Positions 44,829 through 55,491 of a stretch of 64,000 bases of DNA are shown one piece after another. The position numbers and the translations under genes were made by a program. The notes under the pieces were generated by a model that was given only the letters and a program-made list of their open reading frames with translations, was not told the DNA's origin and ran no database searches. Origin of the DNA: Flavobacteriaceae bacterium S0862 (lineage in GTDB: Bacteria > Bacteroidota > Bacteroidia > Flavobacteriales > Flavobacteriaceae); NCBI GenBank assembly GCA_023015825.1, contig JALKAW010000002.1:357011-421010 (forward strand), given 5' to 3'. How positions within the stretch are numbered: the first letter of the stretch is position 1; the number at the start of each line of letters is the position of its first letter.

Positions 44829-46196
44829 TTACATGTCAACAAGCTTCACTTCAACACGTCTGTTTGCAGCTCTACCAGCTCTTGTTCTGTTACTGTCGAT
44901 AGGCATATCCGGTCCAAAACCTTTTGCAGATAGTCTTGCAGCAGAGATACCGTTATTTACTAAATAATCCATAACAGCATTAGCTCTTTCTTCAGATAAT
45001 CTTTGGTTTAAAGCTTTACCACCAGTACTATCAGTATGACCTTCAATAGTAAAGTTAGCTTTTGGATATTCTTTTAATATTGCAGCAATTGCTTGTAACG
45101 TTGGCTCAGTACCAGATTTAAAAGAAGATTTACCCGAGTTAAAGTTAATAGTTCTAGCATACTCAGTTAATTGATTTTGAACCTCAACTGTAGGAACTAC
45201 TATTTCTGGACAACCATTATTTGCTGCTGTACCAGCTTCGTTAGGACATTGATCATCTTTATCTAAAACGCCATCACCATCAGTATCAGGCCAAGGGCAA
45301 CCATTGTTTGCAGCAGGACCAGCTTCGTTAGGACATTGATCACTAGCATCAGTTACACCATCACCATCAGCATCTGGACAACCAGCTAAAGATTCTAAAC
45401 CAGCAACATTAGGACAGTTATCATTATTATCTGAAACACCATCACCATCAGTATCAGGACAACCATTAAACTCAGCTAAACCAGCTTCATTAGGGCAAGT
45501 GTCTTTAGAATCCTCAATACCATCACCATCGCTATCTGGACAGCCATTGAAAGCTTCTAAACCAGGAACTTCTGGACATGCATCGTTTTTGTCATAAATA
45601 CCATCACCATCTGTATCTTTTCCTCCAAATTTTACAGAAACTCCGAAAGAATGTTGGAAATGTTTAGCTAAATAATCTTCGAAAGAATGCTTGTAGCTAG
45701 ATTGAACATTTAATCCAATATTGTCAGATAACCAGTAATTAATTCCAAATGAACCATTAGCAGTTCCAGATCCAATTTGGTCAACCCAAGTATAACCACC
45801 ACCTACTGCTAGGTAAGGATCTAATCTACCTGAATTTAATACGTTTGCAAGACTGTATTTGATAATACCATCTAACCCCATGTAGCTTAAACCATCTACG
45901 TGAGCATCACCAAACTTTTTTATTCTGTTAAAAGACCCGATCGCTCCTAAAGAGAAATCATCTCCTAAATACCTTGATACAGATAAGGTATTAACCACAG
46001 GGCTCATATTCCAATGACTAGTATCAAAGAAATTTTCAAATGTACCACCAAGTGGAGCATTGTCTCCAACTGGATAAAAATCAACGGCGTTAGTCCCTAT
46101 GCCTATTTGCCAAGGATTGTTGTCGTCTTGTGCGTTTACGTTGCTAAAACCAATTACTAGCAACAAAGCGAACATTAATCTGCTAAGATTTTTCAT
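44829..46196 (-). CDS. OmpA-family outer-membrane protein with thrombospondin type 3 repeats
   Basis: 455 residues. A signal peptide ([23 protein letters not shown]) is followed by an N-terminal 8-stranded barrel (about 25-200). Five or six TSP3 calcium-binding repeats follow ([15 protein letters not shown] type, about 200-330). The C-terminal OmpA peptidoglycan-binding domain (about 345-455) has [13 protein letters not shown] and the final [10 protein letters not shown]. It anchors the outer membrane to the cell wall and is usually a very abundant protein. A textbook promoter lies upstream and a terminator downstream, so it is monocistronic. Confidence 0.93.
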   Translation of the reverse strand: MKNLSRLMFALLLVIGFSNVNAQDDNNPWQIGIGTNAVDFYPVGDNAPLGGTFENFFDTSHWNMSPVVNTLSVSRYLGDDFSLGAIGSFNRIKKFGDAHVDGLSYMGLDGIIKYSLANVLNSGRLDPYLAVGGGYTWVDQIGSGTANGSFGINYWLSDNIGLNVQSSYKHSFEDYLAKHFQHSFGVSVKFGGKDTDGDGIYDKNDACPEVPGLEAFNGCPDSDGDGIEDSKDTCPNEAGLAEFNGCPDTDGDGVSDNNDNCPNVAGLESLAGCPDADGDGVTDASDQCPNEAGPAANNGCPWPDTDGDGVLDKDDQCPNEAGTAANNGCPEIVVPTVEVQNQLTEYARTINFNSGKSSFKSGTEPTLQAIAAILKEYPKANFTIEGHTDSTGGKALNQRLSEERANAVMDYLVNNGISAARLSAKGFGPDMPIDSNRTRAGRAANRRVEVKLVDM

Positions 46197-46232
46197 ATTC
46201 TATAATTTTTAATTTTAAGTGTTAATTGTAAG

Positions 46233-46263
46233 CAAAAGTAAGTTGTTAAAATTTATTAACAAA
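46233..46263 (-). promoter_or_regulatory. Promoter of the OmpA-family gene
   Basis: On the minus strand TTTG, 19 bases, then TACTTTTG: an exact fit to the Bacteroidota -33/-7 consensus, 36 bases before the ATG. A second TATATTTG box lies about 30 bases further upstream. Confidence 0.7.
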
Positions 46264-46321
46264 GACAAATATAGTAAAATATTGGCTTTTTTATATTAAA
46301 ACACTAGTATCTATAAAGGTT

Positions 46322-47515
46322 CTAAACAATTTCAAGGGCTTTTCCTACCTTGATAAAGGCAGCAATTGCTTTGTCTAAATGTTCTTTTTCATGAGCTGCA
46401 GACAATTGTACTCTAATTCTAGCTTTTTCCCTTGGTACTACAGGGAAAAAGAAGCCAATAACATAAATGCCCTCTTCAAGTAATTTGTTAGCCATTATTT
46501 GAGATAATTTGGCATCGTACAGCATCACTGGAACAATCGCTGAATCGCCATCAACTATATCAAAACCAGCCTCTTTGATTCCTTTTTTAAAGTAATTTGT
46601 ATTCCATTCTAATTTATCACGCAAAGTTGTGTCATTAGCAAGTAAGTCAAATACTTTTATTGATGCTCCTACTATTGCTGGAGCTAATGAGTTAGAAAAA
46701 AGGTAAGGCCTAGAGCGTTGACGTAACATTTCTATAATTTCCTTTTTACCAGTGGTATAGCCTCCCATGGCACCTCCCATGGCTTTTCCTAAGGTTCCAG
46801 TAATAATATCTATACGATTCATAACACCTTTTTCTTCTAAGGTTCCTCTTCCTGTTTTTCCTATAAAACCTGTTGCATGGCATTCGTCTATCATGACCAA
46901 GGCATCATACTTATCTGCTAAATCACATATTTCATCCAAAGGCGCTACCAGACCGTCCATAGAAAACACACCATCTGTTACTATAATTTTGAATCGAGAT
47001 CCATCGGCATTAGCGTCTTGAAGTTGCTTTTCAAGGTCAGCCATATCATTGTTTTTATAGCGATACCTCGCTGCTTTACATAAACGAACACCATCAATAA
47101 TTGAAGCATGGTTTAAAGCATCAGAGATTATGGCATCCTCAGCAGTTAGAAGAGGCTCAAAAACCCCACCGTTAGCATCAAATGCTGCGGCGTAGAGAAT
47201 GGTATCTTCAGTTTCATAAAAATCAGCAATTTTTTGTTCTAATTCTTTATGGATATCTTGAGTTCCACAGATAAAACGAACAGACGACATTCCGAAGCCA
47301 TGAGTATCCATAGTGTCTTTCGCAGCTTGAATAACTTCGGGATGTGCGGACAATCCTAAATAGTTGTTGGCACAAAAATTTAAAACGGTTTCTCCTGTAT
47401 TTAATGTGATTTCGGCACCTTGTGGAGAGGTTATTATGCGTTCTTCTTTATAAAGGCCGTTATCTTTTATGTCTTGAATTTCTTTTAGTAAATGTTCTTT
47501 TATTTTTCCGTACAT
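46322..47515 (-). CDS. kbl: Glycine C-acetyltransferase (2-amino-3-ketobutyrate CoA ligase)
   Basis: A PLP enzyme of the alpha-oxoamine synthase family that forms glycine and acetyl-CoA from 2-amino-3-oxobutyrate in threonine degradation. Visible motifs are [14 protein letters not shown], the [13 protein letters not shown] region, [16 protein letters not shown] (PLP Asp/His) and [14 protein letters not shown], which contains the PLP lysine. I chose the ATG at 47513-47515 (MYGKIKEHL) because the longer frame begins with TTG at 47533. Related BioF is the main alternative; the ICGTQ motif and the N-terminus favour Kbl. Confidence 0.93.
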   Translation of the reverse strand: MYGKIKEHLLKEIQDIKDNGLYKEERIITSPQGAEITLNTGETVLNFCANNYLGLSAHPEVIQAAKDTMDTHGFGMSSVRFICGTQDIHKELEQKIADFYETEDTILYAAAFDANGGVFEPLLTAEDAIISDALNHASIIDGVRLCKAARYRYKNNDMADLEKQLQDANADGSRFKIIVTDGVFSMDGLVAPLDEICDLADKYDALVMIDECHATGFIGKTGRGTLEEKGVMNRIDIITGTLGKAMGGAMGGYTTGKKEIIEMLRQRSRPYLFSNSLAPAIVGASIKVFDLLANDTTLRDKLEWNTNYFKKGIKEAGFDIVDGDSAIVPVMLYDAKLSQIMANKLLEEGIYVIGFFFPVVPREKARIRVQLSAAHEKEHLDKAIAAFIKVGKALEIV

Positions 47516-47535
47516 GATTTTATTTTTTTGCAAAG

Positions 47536-50500
47536 TTACACTTCTTTTATTTCTATAGAATCGTTCGTGTAAATTAGTATTCCCTTTTTTACGTTATATA
47601 ACATATCTCTTAAAGCCCTACTATACGTTTCTATTTGCTTTACATGGCTGTTATTAGGAGATCCTGTTTTGTAATCTACAATTGTTGCTTCGTTTTTAGT
47701 ATTTATTACGATTCTGTCAGGACGTAATATCTCTCCTTGTTTTGTAATAATATCTTTTTCATTGTAAACAGTTAACCCTGGACTAAACAAATATGTTAGT
47801 AAAGGATGATTGACTATGTTTTCAACGACTGTTTTTAATTCTATTGCTTGAGACGGGTTGATTATTGCTACCGAGATAAAATTTTCTAAGGTGAAATCGA
47901 TATCGTCTTTGGTTTTTATTTGAGACATAATATCATGAACCAGATTCCCTCTTTCAATAGCGTTTTTTTGACTAGTATCCCAAAGGTAACCTGAATTTAC
48001 TATAATATTGATACCATGATTTTTTTTCGGAATTGAAATAAACGTTTGTTGTTTTTGGGTTGTTACAACTTTTTCATCAGAAATAGGCATTCTTTTTTGT
48101 TCGCCAAAAGAATAGAGTGATTGATTATCATTCCATTGATTAACGTGCTTTAAATAATTTATAAATAAACCACTGTAGCTGTTTAGATTTTCGACACCAT
48201 TTTTAAGAAGCTTTTTATTGCTTATTATATGCAGCTGCTCAATAGGTCTTGTTAAGGCAACATATAGAAGATTGATGTTGTCCAATTCTAATTCCGATTG
48301 ATGTTGTGCGTATAAGATTTCTCCATCTTCGTTTACAGCTTCAATGTTTTTATTATAATTTAAATAAGCAGCTTTAAAACCTTGATATTTTTTAGGATTT
48401 ACCGGAAACCAAACTTTAGGACTATTTTCCTTATAAATATCTAAATCGGCATAAGGAAAAATAACTACAGGAAACTCCAATCCTTTAGATTTATGAATGG
48501 TCATAATTTTAACAGCATTTTGACCTTCGGGAGAGACAATGGTTAAAGTTTCTTTTTTTGTTTCGAAGCTAGTAATGAAATCTGCCAAATTAGGATTCTT
48601 TTTGTTTACATAATCCAAAACATAGTCTAAGAAAAATTGGACATAGGCATTAGATATATCCACAAGTTTGAACCCATAAATTACTGTTTCTATAACTTCA
48701 TAAACTGAAGTTTGAAGCGCTTCTTTGTAGTTAAAATTAAAGCCAAGGGTATTGAACTTTAAAAAGAAGTCATTGATGTTTAGTGCGATAAATTCTTTAT
48801 AAAATGAATGTATATCATCAACTTTAAGCTTATGAGTTGCAATATAACTAAGAACCTCAATTTTTAGCTGAAGATTATTTGGTTCAAGTATAAACTTTAA
48901 AAGATTGATAATAAATGCTACTTCAGGAGAATTACCAACAAGCAATGTTTCCGAAGAAATAATATCTATGCCAAATTCCGACAAATAATTAGCAACAGCT
49001 ACGCCTTCCTTTTTCTTCCTTACAAGCACACAAATGTCTTTTAAGTCAAAGCCATTCTCTAAACAATTATTTATGGTTTTTAATACTTCTTTTGCATATT
49101 CGTTGTCTTTATCATCATCTCTACTAAGTTCTAAAAAGTTAATATTCACATAGCCTTCATTGTTTTTAAACTTATCCTGATGGCTGTTTTGGTATAATTG
49201 GGCATAGCCATTATCACTAAAAACGAAAGATGATAAATGCTTAAAAAAAGTATTATTAAATGCTATTATCTGCTTATAACTTCTATAGTTAAAAGGAAGT
49301 TTTTCTACTTTAGATTCAAAGTGAAAAGGATTGTTGCCATTATATAAATCAATAAACTGTTCGGCTTCTCCACCTCTCCACCTATAAATAGCTTGTTTTG
49401 CATCGCCAACCAGCATCACACTTCCATTTTCACCAGATAAAGAATTTTCAAGAAGTGGTACTAAATTTAGCCATTGCATTTTTGAAGTGTCTTGAAATTC
49501 ATCAATAAAATAATGCTTAAATTTTTCGCCAATACGTTCGTATATAAATGGAGCAGGCTGCTCTTTGATGTGCTTACTAATGATTGAATTAAACTCCGAT
49601 ATAAGTAATATATTTTTGTCCTCCTTAATTTTAGCTACCTCTTTGTTTATTTCGTTAAGCACAGAAAGAGGTGTAATATTCTTATAAAAATTTTGGAGAA
49701 AAATATAATTAACAACACCTTGTTTAGTTTTTTGAAATCCTAAAATTAGCTCTGGTTGTATATTATCAATAATGCTTGAAACATCTTGTGTAACTCGACT
49801 AGGGTAAAGAGTCCCTCCTTCAATTAAATTTCTTTGCCAATTTAAATCGAAAGAGACATTATAATCTTTGTTGGTTAATTTAATGAAGTAATTTGGAAGA
49901 GAACTTCTACTAAAAGCGTTATACTCCAAACCAGCTTCATTTATAAGAGTTAAAACAGCTTTTGATTCTTCTTGTATAATTTTAGAAGTCTTTTTGAGTT
50001 CTTCTTTTATGAATTTTTTTAGCGATTTAAAATCTTTTAAGGTTTTGTCTTTTAGCAGCTCAACATAAGGCACATGATTTTCATTGACCAACAATTTCGC
50101 TATTGGATTAAAATCATAAGTTACATCCCAGCTTTTATCATCATCAGCTTTTTCAATGGCAAAGTCAATCAAGGTTTTTGTAAGCTCTTTTTCTGTTCCT
50201 GCACGAGCAATTAAATTATCAACAGCTTTTGCTAAAAGGGTGTCTGTGTCTAGTTCAACTTCAAAATTTAAGGGAAGATGTAAATCGTAAGCAAATGTTC
50301 TAATAAGCCTTTGTGTGAACTTGTCTATGGTTGAAATGTCAAAAGCAGCATAGTTATGGATAATGTTTTCCAAAATATTTTGAGCTTTTTTAGTGAGCTC
50401 TTTTGCACTAATATTAAGGTCTACACAAATATCCGTAAACATGCTATTGGGGTTTTCAATAACCGATTCCGAAGAAAATATTTTGAGCGTATCAATAATT

Positions 50501-50670
50501 CGCTCTTTCATTTCTGCAACAGCTTTATTAGTAAATGTGATGGCGAGTATGTTTTTATAAGCATCTTTATAAGGCGATTTAAACAGTATTTTTAAATACT
50601 CTTTAACTAAAGTATAGGTCTTACCACTTCCAGCAGAAGCATTATATATATTAAATGAAGATGAGTTCAA
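47536..50670 (-). CDS. AddA-like UvrD-family helicase/exonuclease
   Basis: A 1044-residue ATP-dependent nuclease-helicase for double-strand-break processing. Walker A is [13 protein letters not shown] near the N-terminus, and Walker B with motif II is [13 protein letters not shown]. Further motifs are [23 protein letters not shown] and the C-terminal nuclease motif [10 protein letters not shown]. The start is TTG at 50668-50670: no ATG is in frame nearby, and the family usually begins about ten residues before the Walker A strand, which this start provides. Its partner is the AddB-like gene at 42000-44759. Confidence 0.92.
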   Translation of the reverse strand: MNSSSFNIYNASAGSGKTYTLVKEYLKILFKSPYKDAYKNILAITFTNKAVAEMKERIIDTLKIFSSESVIENPNSMFTDICVDLNISAKELTKKAQNILENIIHNYAAFDISTIDKFTQRLIRTFAYDLHLPLNFEVELDTDTLLAKAVDNLIARAGTEKELTKTLIDFAIEKADDDKSWDVTYDFNPIAKLLVNENHVPYVELLKDKTLKDFKSLKKFIKEELKKTSKIIQEESKAVLTLINEAGLEYNAFSRSSLPNYFIKLTNKDYNVSFDLNWQRNLIEGGTLYPSRVTQDVSSIIDNIQPELILGFQKTKQGVVNYIFLQNFYKNITPLSVLNEINKEVAKIKEDKNILLISEFNSIISKHIKEQPAPFIYERIGEKFKHYFIDEFQDTSKMQWLNLVPLLENSLSGENGSVMLVGDAKQAIYRWRGGEAEQFIDLYNGNNPFHFESKVEKLPFNYRSYKQIIAFNNTFFKHLSSFVFSDNGYAQLYQNSHQDKFKNNEGYVNINFLELSRDDDKDNEYAKEVLKTINNCLENGFDLKDICVLVRKKKEGVAVANYLSEFGIDIISSETLLVGNSPEVAFIINLLKFILEPNNLQLKIEVLSYIATHKLKVDDIHSFYKEFIALNINDFFLKFNTLGFNFNYKEALQTSVYEVIETVIYGFKLVDISNAYVQFFLDYVLDYVNKKNPNLADFITSFETKKETLTIVSPEGQNAVKIMTIHKSKGLEFPVVIFPYADLDIYKENSPKVWFPVNPKKYQGFKAAYLNYNKNIEAVNEDGEILYAQHQSELELDNINLLYVALTRPIEQLHIISNKKLLKNGVENLNSYSGLFINYLKHVNQWNDNQSLYSFGEQKRMPISDEKVVTTQKQQTFISIPKKNHGINIIVNSGYLWDTSQKNAIERGNLVHDIMSQIKTKDDIDFTLENFISVAIINPSQAIELKTVVENIVNHPLLTYLFSPGLTVYNEKDIITKQGEILRPDRIVINTKNEATIVDYKTGSPNNSHVKQIETYSRALRDMLYNVKKGILIYTNDSIEIKEV

Positions 50671-50784
50671 GAAAAGAAAATTTTTATACCAAAATAAGGA
50701 AACTTAATAACTTAATTATATAAAACTTAAAGCTTTATTGTAAATTTGGTTTGAAAATAAATATTAATATAAAAACTTAAAATT

Positions 50785-51393
50785 ATGGCTTTCGAATTAC
50801 CGAAATTAAAATATGCTTACGATGCTTTAGAGCCTCATATTGATGCACGCACAATGGAAATACATCACTCAAAACACCACAATGGTTATACAACTAAATT
50901 AAATGCAGCCATTGCAGGAACAAACTTAGAGGGAAAATCTATTGAGGATATCCTCACTAATTTAGATATGAATAATGGTGCAGTACGAAATAACGGTGGA
51001 GGATTTTATAACCATTCATTATTTTGGGATGTAATGAATCCAGAAGGAAAAGGATATTTATCTGGAGAATTGAAAGATGCGATTGAGGCAGCCTATGGCT
51101 CCAAGGAAGCTTTTGTTGAAGCTTTTAGCAAAGCGGCTGCGAACCAATTTGGTTCAGGTTGGGCTTGGTTATGTGTTCATAAAGGAGGAAAAGTTGAGGT
51201 TTGCTCAACACCAAATCAAGATAACCCATTAATGCCAGGAGTATCATGTGGTGGTACACCAATTTTAGGATTAGATGTTTGGGAACACGCATACTATTTA
51301 AACTATCAAAACCGAAGACCAGATTATATTGAAGCGTTTTTTAATGTAATTAATTGGAATGAGGTTGAAAGACGTTATGCTGAGGCTAAATAA
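50785..51393 (+). CDS. sodA: Superoxide dismutase, Mn-type
   Basis: It converts superoxide to oxygen and hydrogen peroxide. The 202 residues carry the metal ligands His (EIHHSKHH), His (YNHSLFW), and Asp/His in [10 protein letters not shown]. The second-shell Gln lies in NQDNPLM, the pattern of manganese enzymes; iron enzymes have N-A-x-T-P. Cambialism cannot be excluded. A TAAATTTG -7-like box lies at 50741-50748. It is divergent from the AddA-like gene and followed by a terminator. Confidence 0.95.
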   Translation: MAFELPKLKYAYDALEPHIDARTMEIHHSKHHNGYTTKLNAAIAGTNLEGKSIEDILTNLDMNNGAVRNNGGGFYNHSLFWDVMNPEGKGYLSGELKDAIEAAYGSKEAFVEAFSKAAANQFGSGWAWLCVHKGGKVEVCSTPNQDNPLMPGVSCGGTPILGLDVWEHAYYLNYQNRRPDYIEAFFNVINWNEVERRYAEAK

Positions 51394-51417
51394 AAAAATA
51401 GATTATTATACTATTTA

Positions 51418-51447
51418 AAAGGCAACCTAATTTAGGTTGTCTTTTTT
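51418..51447 (+). terminator. Terminator of sodA
   Basis: AGGCAACCTA and TAGGTTGTCT pair with a G-U wobble and are followed by a seven-base T run. Confidence 0.8.
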
Positions 51448-51474
51448 TATTAAAAAATAGTGAGGTCTATGAAA

Positions 51475-51550
51475 ATAAAAAAGGTGAACGAGATGTCCAC
51501 CTTTTTTGCCCCAAATCTACCATAAACTTAACCTACTTATGTTATGGTGA
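51475..51550 (-). ncRNA. Candidate small RNA, copy 1
   Basis: Read on the minus strand, this starts near ACCATAACATAAGTAGG and forms a first hairpin (ACCATAA with TTATGGT). It then reads GATTTGGGGC and ends in a terminator hairpin (AGGTG...CACCTTTTTT). A TATATTTAC -7-like box lies at 51552-51560. Nearly the same sequence recurs 250 bases away. No protein frame fits. Confidence 0.5.
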
Positions 51551-51560
51551 TGTAAATATA

Positions 51561-51723
51561 AGGGCGTTTATTTCTAATAATTTAATTTATTAGATAAAAT
51601 ACTCATAAATTAGTCTAACAGTGATTCTTGAAAAACAGCGTATATCAAGAGATAGAAGGAAATTAGCTCAAAAAAGGAGAGGTAAAAATTTTATTTTCAG
51701 TAAGTTAGGATTTAACTTATGCG
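51561..51723. other. Spacer between the two candidate small RNAs
   Basis: AT-rich; no gene or repeat supported. Confidence 0.35.
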
Positions 51724-51801
51724 CATAAAAAAAGGTGAACGAGAGTTCACCTTTTTTTGCCCCAAATCTACCATGAACTTAACCTACTTATGTTATGGTG
51801 A
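51724..51801 (-). ncRNA. Candidate small RNA, copy 2
   Basis: Second copy of the element at 51475-51550, with the same internal ACATAAGTAGGTTAAGTTCA core. The terminator stem is compensated and longer here (AAAAGGTGAAC with GTTCACCTTTT). It lies about 110 bases beyond the 3' end of the purF-type gene. Confidence 0.5.
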
Positions 51802-51912
51802 CACTAAAGTATATGTAATTTGGTGAAAGGCTATAAATATTAGACGAACTGCATTTTTTTTAGTTTAAAGACCTAATTTTATAGATAAAAAGACCAAAAA
51901 CACATTTTTTCG

Positions 51913-53811
51913 CTAATATGCACGTTCTTTATTTCCTTCGTAAAAATTAATAAAAGCTCTGTTAACCACTCTATTACCCCCAACAGTTGGGTAATTGCCA
52001 GTAAAATACCAATCTCCAAGGTTCTTTGGACACGCTTTATGTAAGTTTTCTACTGTTTGAAAAATTATTTTAACCTCAGCATTTAAAGAATCGTCACTTA
52101 AAAGTTCAGATATTTTATCAGAAATTTGCTCATCAGTAAAAGGAGCGTATATTTCTTTTACAAAATTTTCAACTTCTTTATCTTCTAAATCAACTTGAGC
52201 TTTACATTTATTGTAAACTTTTTCAACTGTATCAAAACTATTAATGTCCTTTAAAAGCTCTAAAGCTGCCCTAAAAGCGACAAGGCTTTCAAGATTAGCC
52301 ATATCAATACCATAGCAATCAGGATAACGTATTTGAGGGGCCGATGAAACTACCACTATCTTTTTAGGGCGTAATCTATCCATCATTTTTAGAATACTTT
52401 TCTTTAAAGTTGTTCCTCTAACAATACTATCATCTATAATTACTAAATTATCTTCTGGTTTTATAACACCATATGTAATATCATAAACGTGTGCCACCAA
52501 ATCGTCACGACTACTATCTTCGGTAATAAAAGTTCTCAACTTTACATCCTTAATTGCTATTTTTTCTATTCTTGGATGCTCAGATAAAATATCTGTAACT
52601 CGTTTTGCCGACATTTTGCCACCACCACTTAAAATAGCTTTGGTTTTTTCTTTATTTAAAAAGTCCTCGACTGTTTCAATCATTCCAAAAAACGATGTTT
52701 CTGCAGTATTTGGAATATATGAAAAGACGGAATTTTTTATATCATTGTTTATAGACTCAAGTACTTTTGGCATGATGAGTTTACCAAGCAATTTTCGTTC
52801 TTTATAAATTTCAGCATCACTTCCTCTTGAAAAATAAATACGTTCAAACGAACATGCTTTTCTTTCTAAAGGTTCTAATATTTGTTTAATAGCAACTTCT
52901 CCAGATTTTTTAGTAATAATAGCATGACCAGGATCTAGTTCTTTTACATCATCAAAATCAACATTAAAAACTGTTTGAATTACTGGGCGCTCTGAAGCCA
53001 CTACGACAACCTCATCATCTTTATAATAATATGCTGGACGAATTCCAGCAGGATCACGAAGTACAAACGAATCACCATGACCTATTAAACCAGCCATAGC
53101 ATAACCTCCATCCCAATTTTTTGCCGCTCTTTTTAAGATTTTAGCAATATTTAAGCGCTCAGCAATTAATGGCGAACATTCGCTTTTGCTATACCCCTCT
53201 TTCTTTAAATTTTTATAAATTTTACTAACAGCATCATCCAAAAAGTGACCAACTTTTTCCATAATGGTAATAGTGTCGGTATATTCTTTAGGGTGCTGTC
53301 CCAAGTCTACTAAGTTGCCGAAAAGCTCTTTAACGTTGGTCATGTTAAAGTTTCCTGCCATAATTAGGTTTCTATGCATCCAGTTATTTTGTCTTAAAAA
53401 AGGATGTACACTTTCTACGCTATTCTTACCAAATGTTCCATATCTAACATGCCCTAGTAATACTTCACCAATGTATGGGATGTGCTTTTTTTGTAAAGCA
53501 ACATTATTTGCATATTCTGGATTTTCGGTAATCTCTTTATTAATACGCTCGTTAATTTGAGCAAAGATATCTTGAATAGGTTGTTGTTCTATGGAGCGTA
53601 CTCTGCTTATGTACCTTTCACCTGGACTGGTATCTAACTTAATACTGGCAAAACCAGCACCATCTTGTCCACGATTATGCTGTTTTTCCATTAAAAGATA
53701 CATTTTATTCACACCATAAAAGGCACTGCCATATTTTTCTTTGTAATATTCTAAGGGTTTTAAAAGTCTAATATGGGCAATTCCACATTCGTGTTTTAAA
53801 GCGTCACTCAT
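51913..53811 (-). CDS. purF: Amidophosphoribosyltransferase family protein (PurF-like, long form)
   Basis: Transfers glutamine amide nitrogen to PRPP in the first step of purine synthesis. The catalytic Cys is residue 9 (HECGIAHIRL) after a short propeptide. The glutaminase motif RGQDGAGF and the PRPP-binding motif VIIDDSIVRGTT (about 455-466) are intact. At 632 residues it is longer than E. coli PurF; flavobacteria commonly carry such a long paralog, so this may be a second copy with a special role. It lies directly downstream of a PfkB-type kinase gene. Confidence 0.88.
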   Translation of the reverse strand: MSDALKHECGIAHIRLLKPLEYYKEKYGSAFYGVNKMYLLMEKQHNRGQDGAGFASIKLDTSPGERYISRVRSIEQQPIQDIFAQINERINKEITENPEYANNVALQKKHIPYIGEVLLGHVRYGTFGKNSVESVHPFLRQNNWMHRNLIMAGNFNMTNVKELFGNLVDLGQHPKEYTDTITIMEKVGHFLDDAVSKIYKNLKKEGYSKSECSPLIAERLNIAKILKRAAKNWDGGYAMAGLIGHGDSFVLRDPAGIRPAYYYKDDEVVVVASERPVIQTVFNVDFDDVKELDPGHAIITKKSGEVAIKQILEPLERKACSFERIYFSRGSDAEIYKERKLLGKLIMPKVLESINNDIKNSVFSYIPNTAETSFFGMIETVEDFLNKEKTKAILSGGGKMSAKRVTDILSEHPRIEKIAIKDVKLRTFITEDSSRDDLVAHVYDITYGVIKPEDNLVIIDDSIVRGTTLKKSILKMMDRLRPKKIVVVSSAPQIRYPDCYGIDMANLESLVAFRAALELLKDINSFDTVEKVYNKCKAQVDLEDKEVENFVKEIYAPFTDEQISDKISELLSDDSLNAEVKIIFQTVENLHKACPKNLGDWYFTGNYPTVGGNRVVNRAFINFYEGNKERAY

Positions 53812-53828
53812 TGCTGTTATTTATAAAA

Positions 53829-53860
53829 ATAAAAACGCGCTCTATTTATGAGCGCGTTGG
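53829..53860 (-). terminator. Terminator after the PfkB kinase gene
   Basis: AACGCGCTC and GAGCGCGTT form a 9-base stem. On the minus strand it is followed by a T run, so it ends the kinase transcript before purF. Confidence 0.85.
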
Positions 53861-53861
53861 T

Positions 53862-54788
53862 TTATGTTAATTCTATTTCAAATTGTGTTAAGGCCTTAAA
53901 TTCTTGAAGACGTTTGTGAACTTCTTCGTTTTCTAAATTCACCATGCGTTCAGTGCCAAATTTTTCCACACAAAAAGAGGCCAATGTTGAACCGTAAATC
54001 ACAGCATTTTTCATATTCTCAAAAGAAAGATCTTCAGTTTTAGCTAAATAGCCTGCAAAACCACCAGCAAACGTATCTCCTGCTCCTGTTGGGTCAAACA
54101 CTTCTTCTAGCGGAAGCGCTGGTGCATAAAACACATTGTCGTCATGAAACAACAAAGCGCCATGTTCTCCTTTTTTTATAACCACATATTGTGGTCCCAT
54201 TTTATGTATTTTTCTTGCTGCAACTACTAATGAGTATTCTCCAGTAAGTTGTCTAGCCTCTTCATCATTAATTGTGATAACATCAATTTTTTTCATCACT
54301 TTGTGTAAATCTTCAAGCGCGTTATCCATCCAAAAATTCATAGTGTCTAATACTACTAATTTAGGTTTTTCATTCATTTGTTCTAAAACGCTTAATTGTG
54401 TTAAAGGATGAAGATTTCCTAACATAACTACTTTTGCATCTTTATAGTTTTTTGGAACAACAGGTTGAAAATCAGCTAATACATTTAATTCTGTAGCAAG
54501 TGTGTCGCGAGAATTCATATCGTTGTGATATAAACCACTCCAGAAAAAGGTTTTGCCTTCTTTAACTATTTCTATTCCAGAAATATCGATATTTTTATCT
54601 TCAAGAAGGTCTAAGTATTTTTTTGGAAAATCTCCTCCAACAACAGATACTGCTGCAGAATCAACATGAAATTGAGATGCTGCTAGACCTATAAAGGTTG
54701 CTGCGCCACCAAGTATTTTATCAGTCTTTCCAAAAGGGGTTTCAATAGCATCAAAAGCCACAGTCCCTACAATTACTAATTTACTCAT
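53862..54788 (-). CDS. PfkB family carbohydrate/nucleoside kinase
   Basis: 308 residues of the ribokinase superfamily. The GG signature near the N-terminus (ILGGAATFIGLAAS) and the catalytic anion-hole motif DPTGAGDTFAGGFAGYL (Asp near residue 232) are both intact. A sugar or nucleoside 5'-hydroxyl is the expected acceptor. The closest described group is the adenosine/ribokinase-like branch, and the purF neighbour makes a purine-salvage role plausible but unproven. Confidence 0.9.
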   Translation of the reverse strand: MSKLVIVGTVAFDAIETPFGKTDKILGGAATFIGLAASQFHVDSAAVSVVGGDFPKKYLDLLEDKNIDISGIEIVKEGKTFFWSGLYHNDMNSRDTLATELNVLADFQPVVPKNYKDAKVVMLGNLHPLTQLSVLEQMNEKPKLVVLDTMNFWMDNALEDLHKVMKKIDVITINDEEARQLTGEYSLVVAARKIHKMGPQYVVIKKGEHGALLFHDDNVFYAPALPLEEVFDPTGAGDTFAGGFAGYLAKTEDLSFENMKNAVIYGSTLASFCVEKFGTERMVNLENEEVHKRLQEFKALTQFEIELT

Positions 54789-54928
54789 AAAATGGTTTAA
54801 AAATCCAGTGCAAATATAATATGATTAATTATAAAACACTACAAAATTGCGTACTGTATTCTAAAAGAAACGGTTACGGTTTTTTTATACCTTAGCAAGA
54901 TCAATTGTTATTAATTTATATATTTTAG

Positions 54929-55471
54929 ATGGAAATATCCAGATCTATGACACTATTTCTGTGTCTTAGTACTAACATTATGCTATGTCAAGTGGGTGTC
55001 AGTACAACTAACCCTACATCCGAATTAGAAATAAATCCGTAAACAGCACCAGTTGGAACAGCAGATGGCTAATTATCTGTTATAGGCGATAAGTTGTATA
55101 TGTACGATTTAACCAGAGCAAAATGGTTAAGTATCGAAAACACCACGTTGCTTTGTGGTAGAACAGGTAGTAGGACTAATGAAGTATTACGTTTAATGGG
55201 TAACTTTGGAAATCAAAACAGTGGTGCATTTATCCCAATGGATGCAACTATAGTATATGTTTCTGCAAGAGCTCGTTTAGGGAATAGCACTAAACCGTTT
55301 TCTTTAGAGATTAGGAATGGCGCAGGTTTTGTAAGTTCAACAACTTATAATCTCGTAGCTAATGAATACATTAATACCGCTTTAAACATAGATATAAATG
55401 CTGGAGAATATTTAATTGCTAGAATTGGGAGTGCTGGTGGAAATGTTACAGACTTTATATTAACTGTTTGA
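54929..55471 (+). pseudogene. Secreted structural protein, interrupted by two TAA codons
   Basis: One continuous frame of 180 codons. It begins with a signal-peptide-like MEISRSMTLFLCLSTNIMLC and the phrase VGVSTTNPTSELEINP, which is common at the N-terminus of flavobacterial secreted tail-fibre-like proteins. TAA codons at 55040 and 55070 interrupt it. The remainder (DKLYMYDLTRAKWLS to the end) is intact. Both stops would be CAA (Gln) with one C-to-T change; DGQLSV is the expected sequence at the second. Confidence 0.75.
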
Positions 55472-55491
55472 TTAAAGTGGCGACAGTAGGG

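Noticed and set aside
45180..45620. Tandem DNA repeats in the OmpA-family gene
   Set aside because: They encode thrombospondin type 3 protein repeats and are not an independent DNA element.
46322..47515. Annotation as 8-amino-7-oxononanoate synthase (BioF)
   Set aside because: N-terminal motifs and length fit Kbl better and no biotin genes are near; the two are close relatives, so some doubt remains.
54929..55471. TAA read as glutamine (alternative code)
   Set aside because: All other genes in the window end normally with TAA, so recoding would extend them; decay is simpler.
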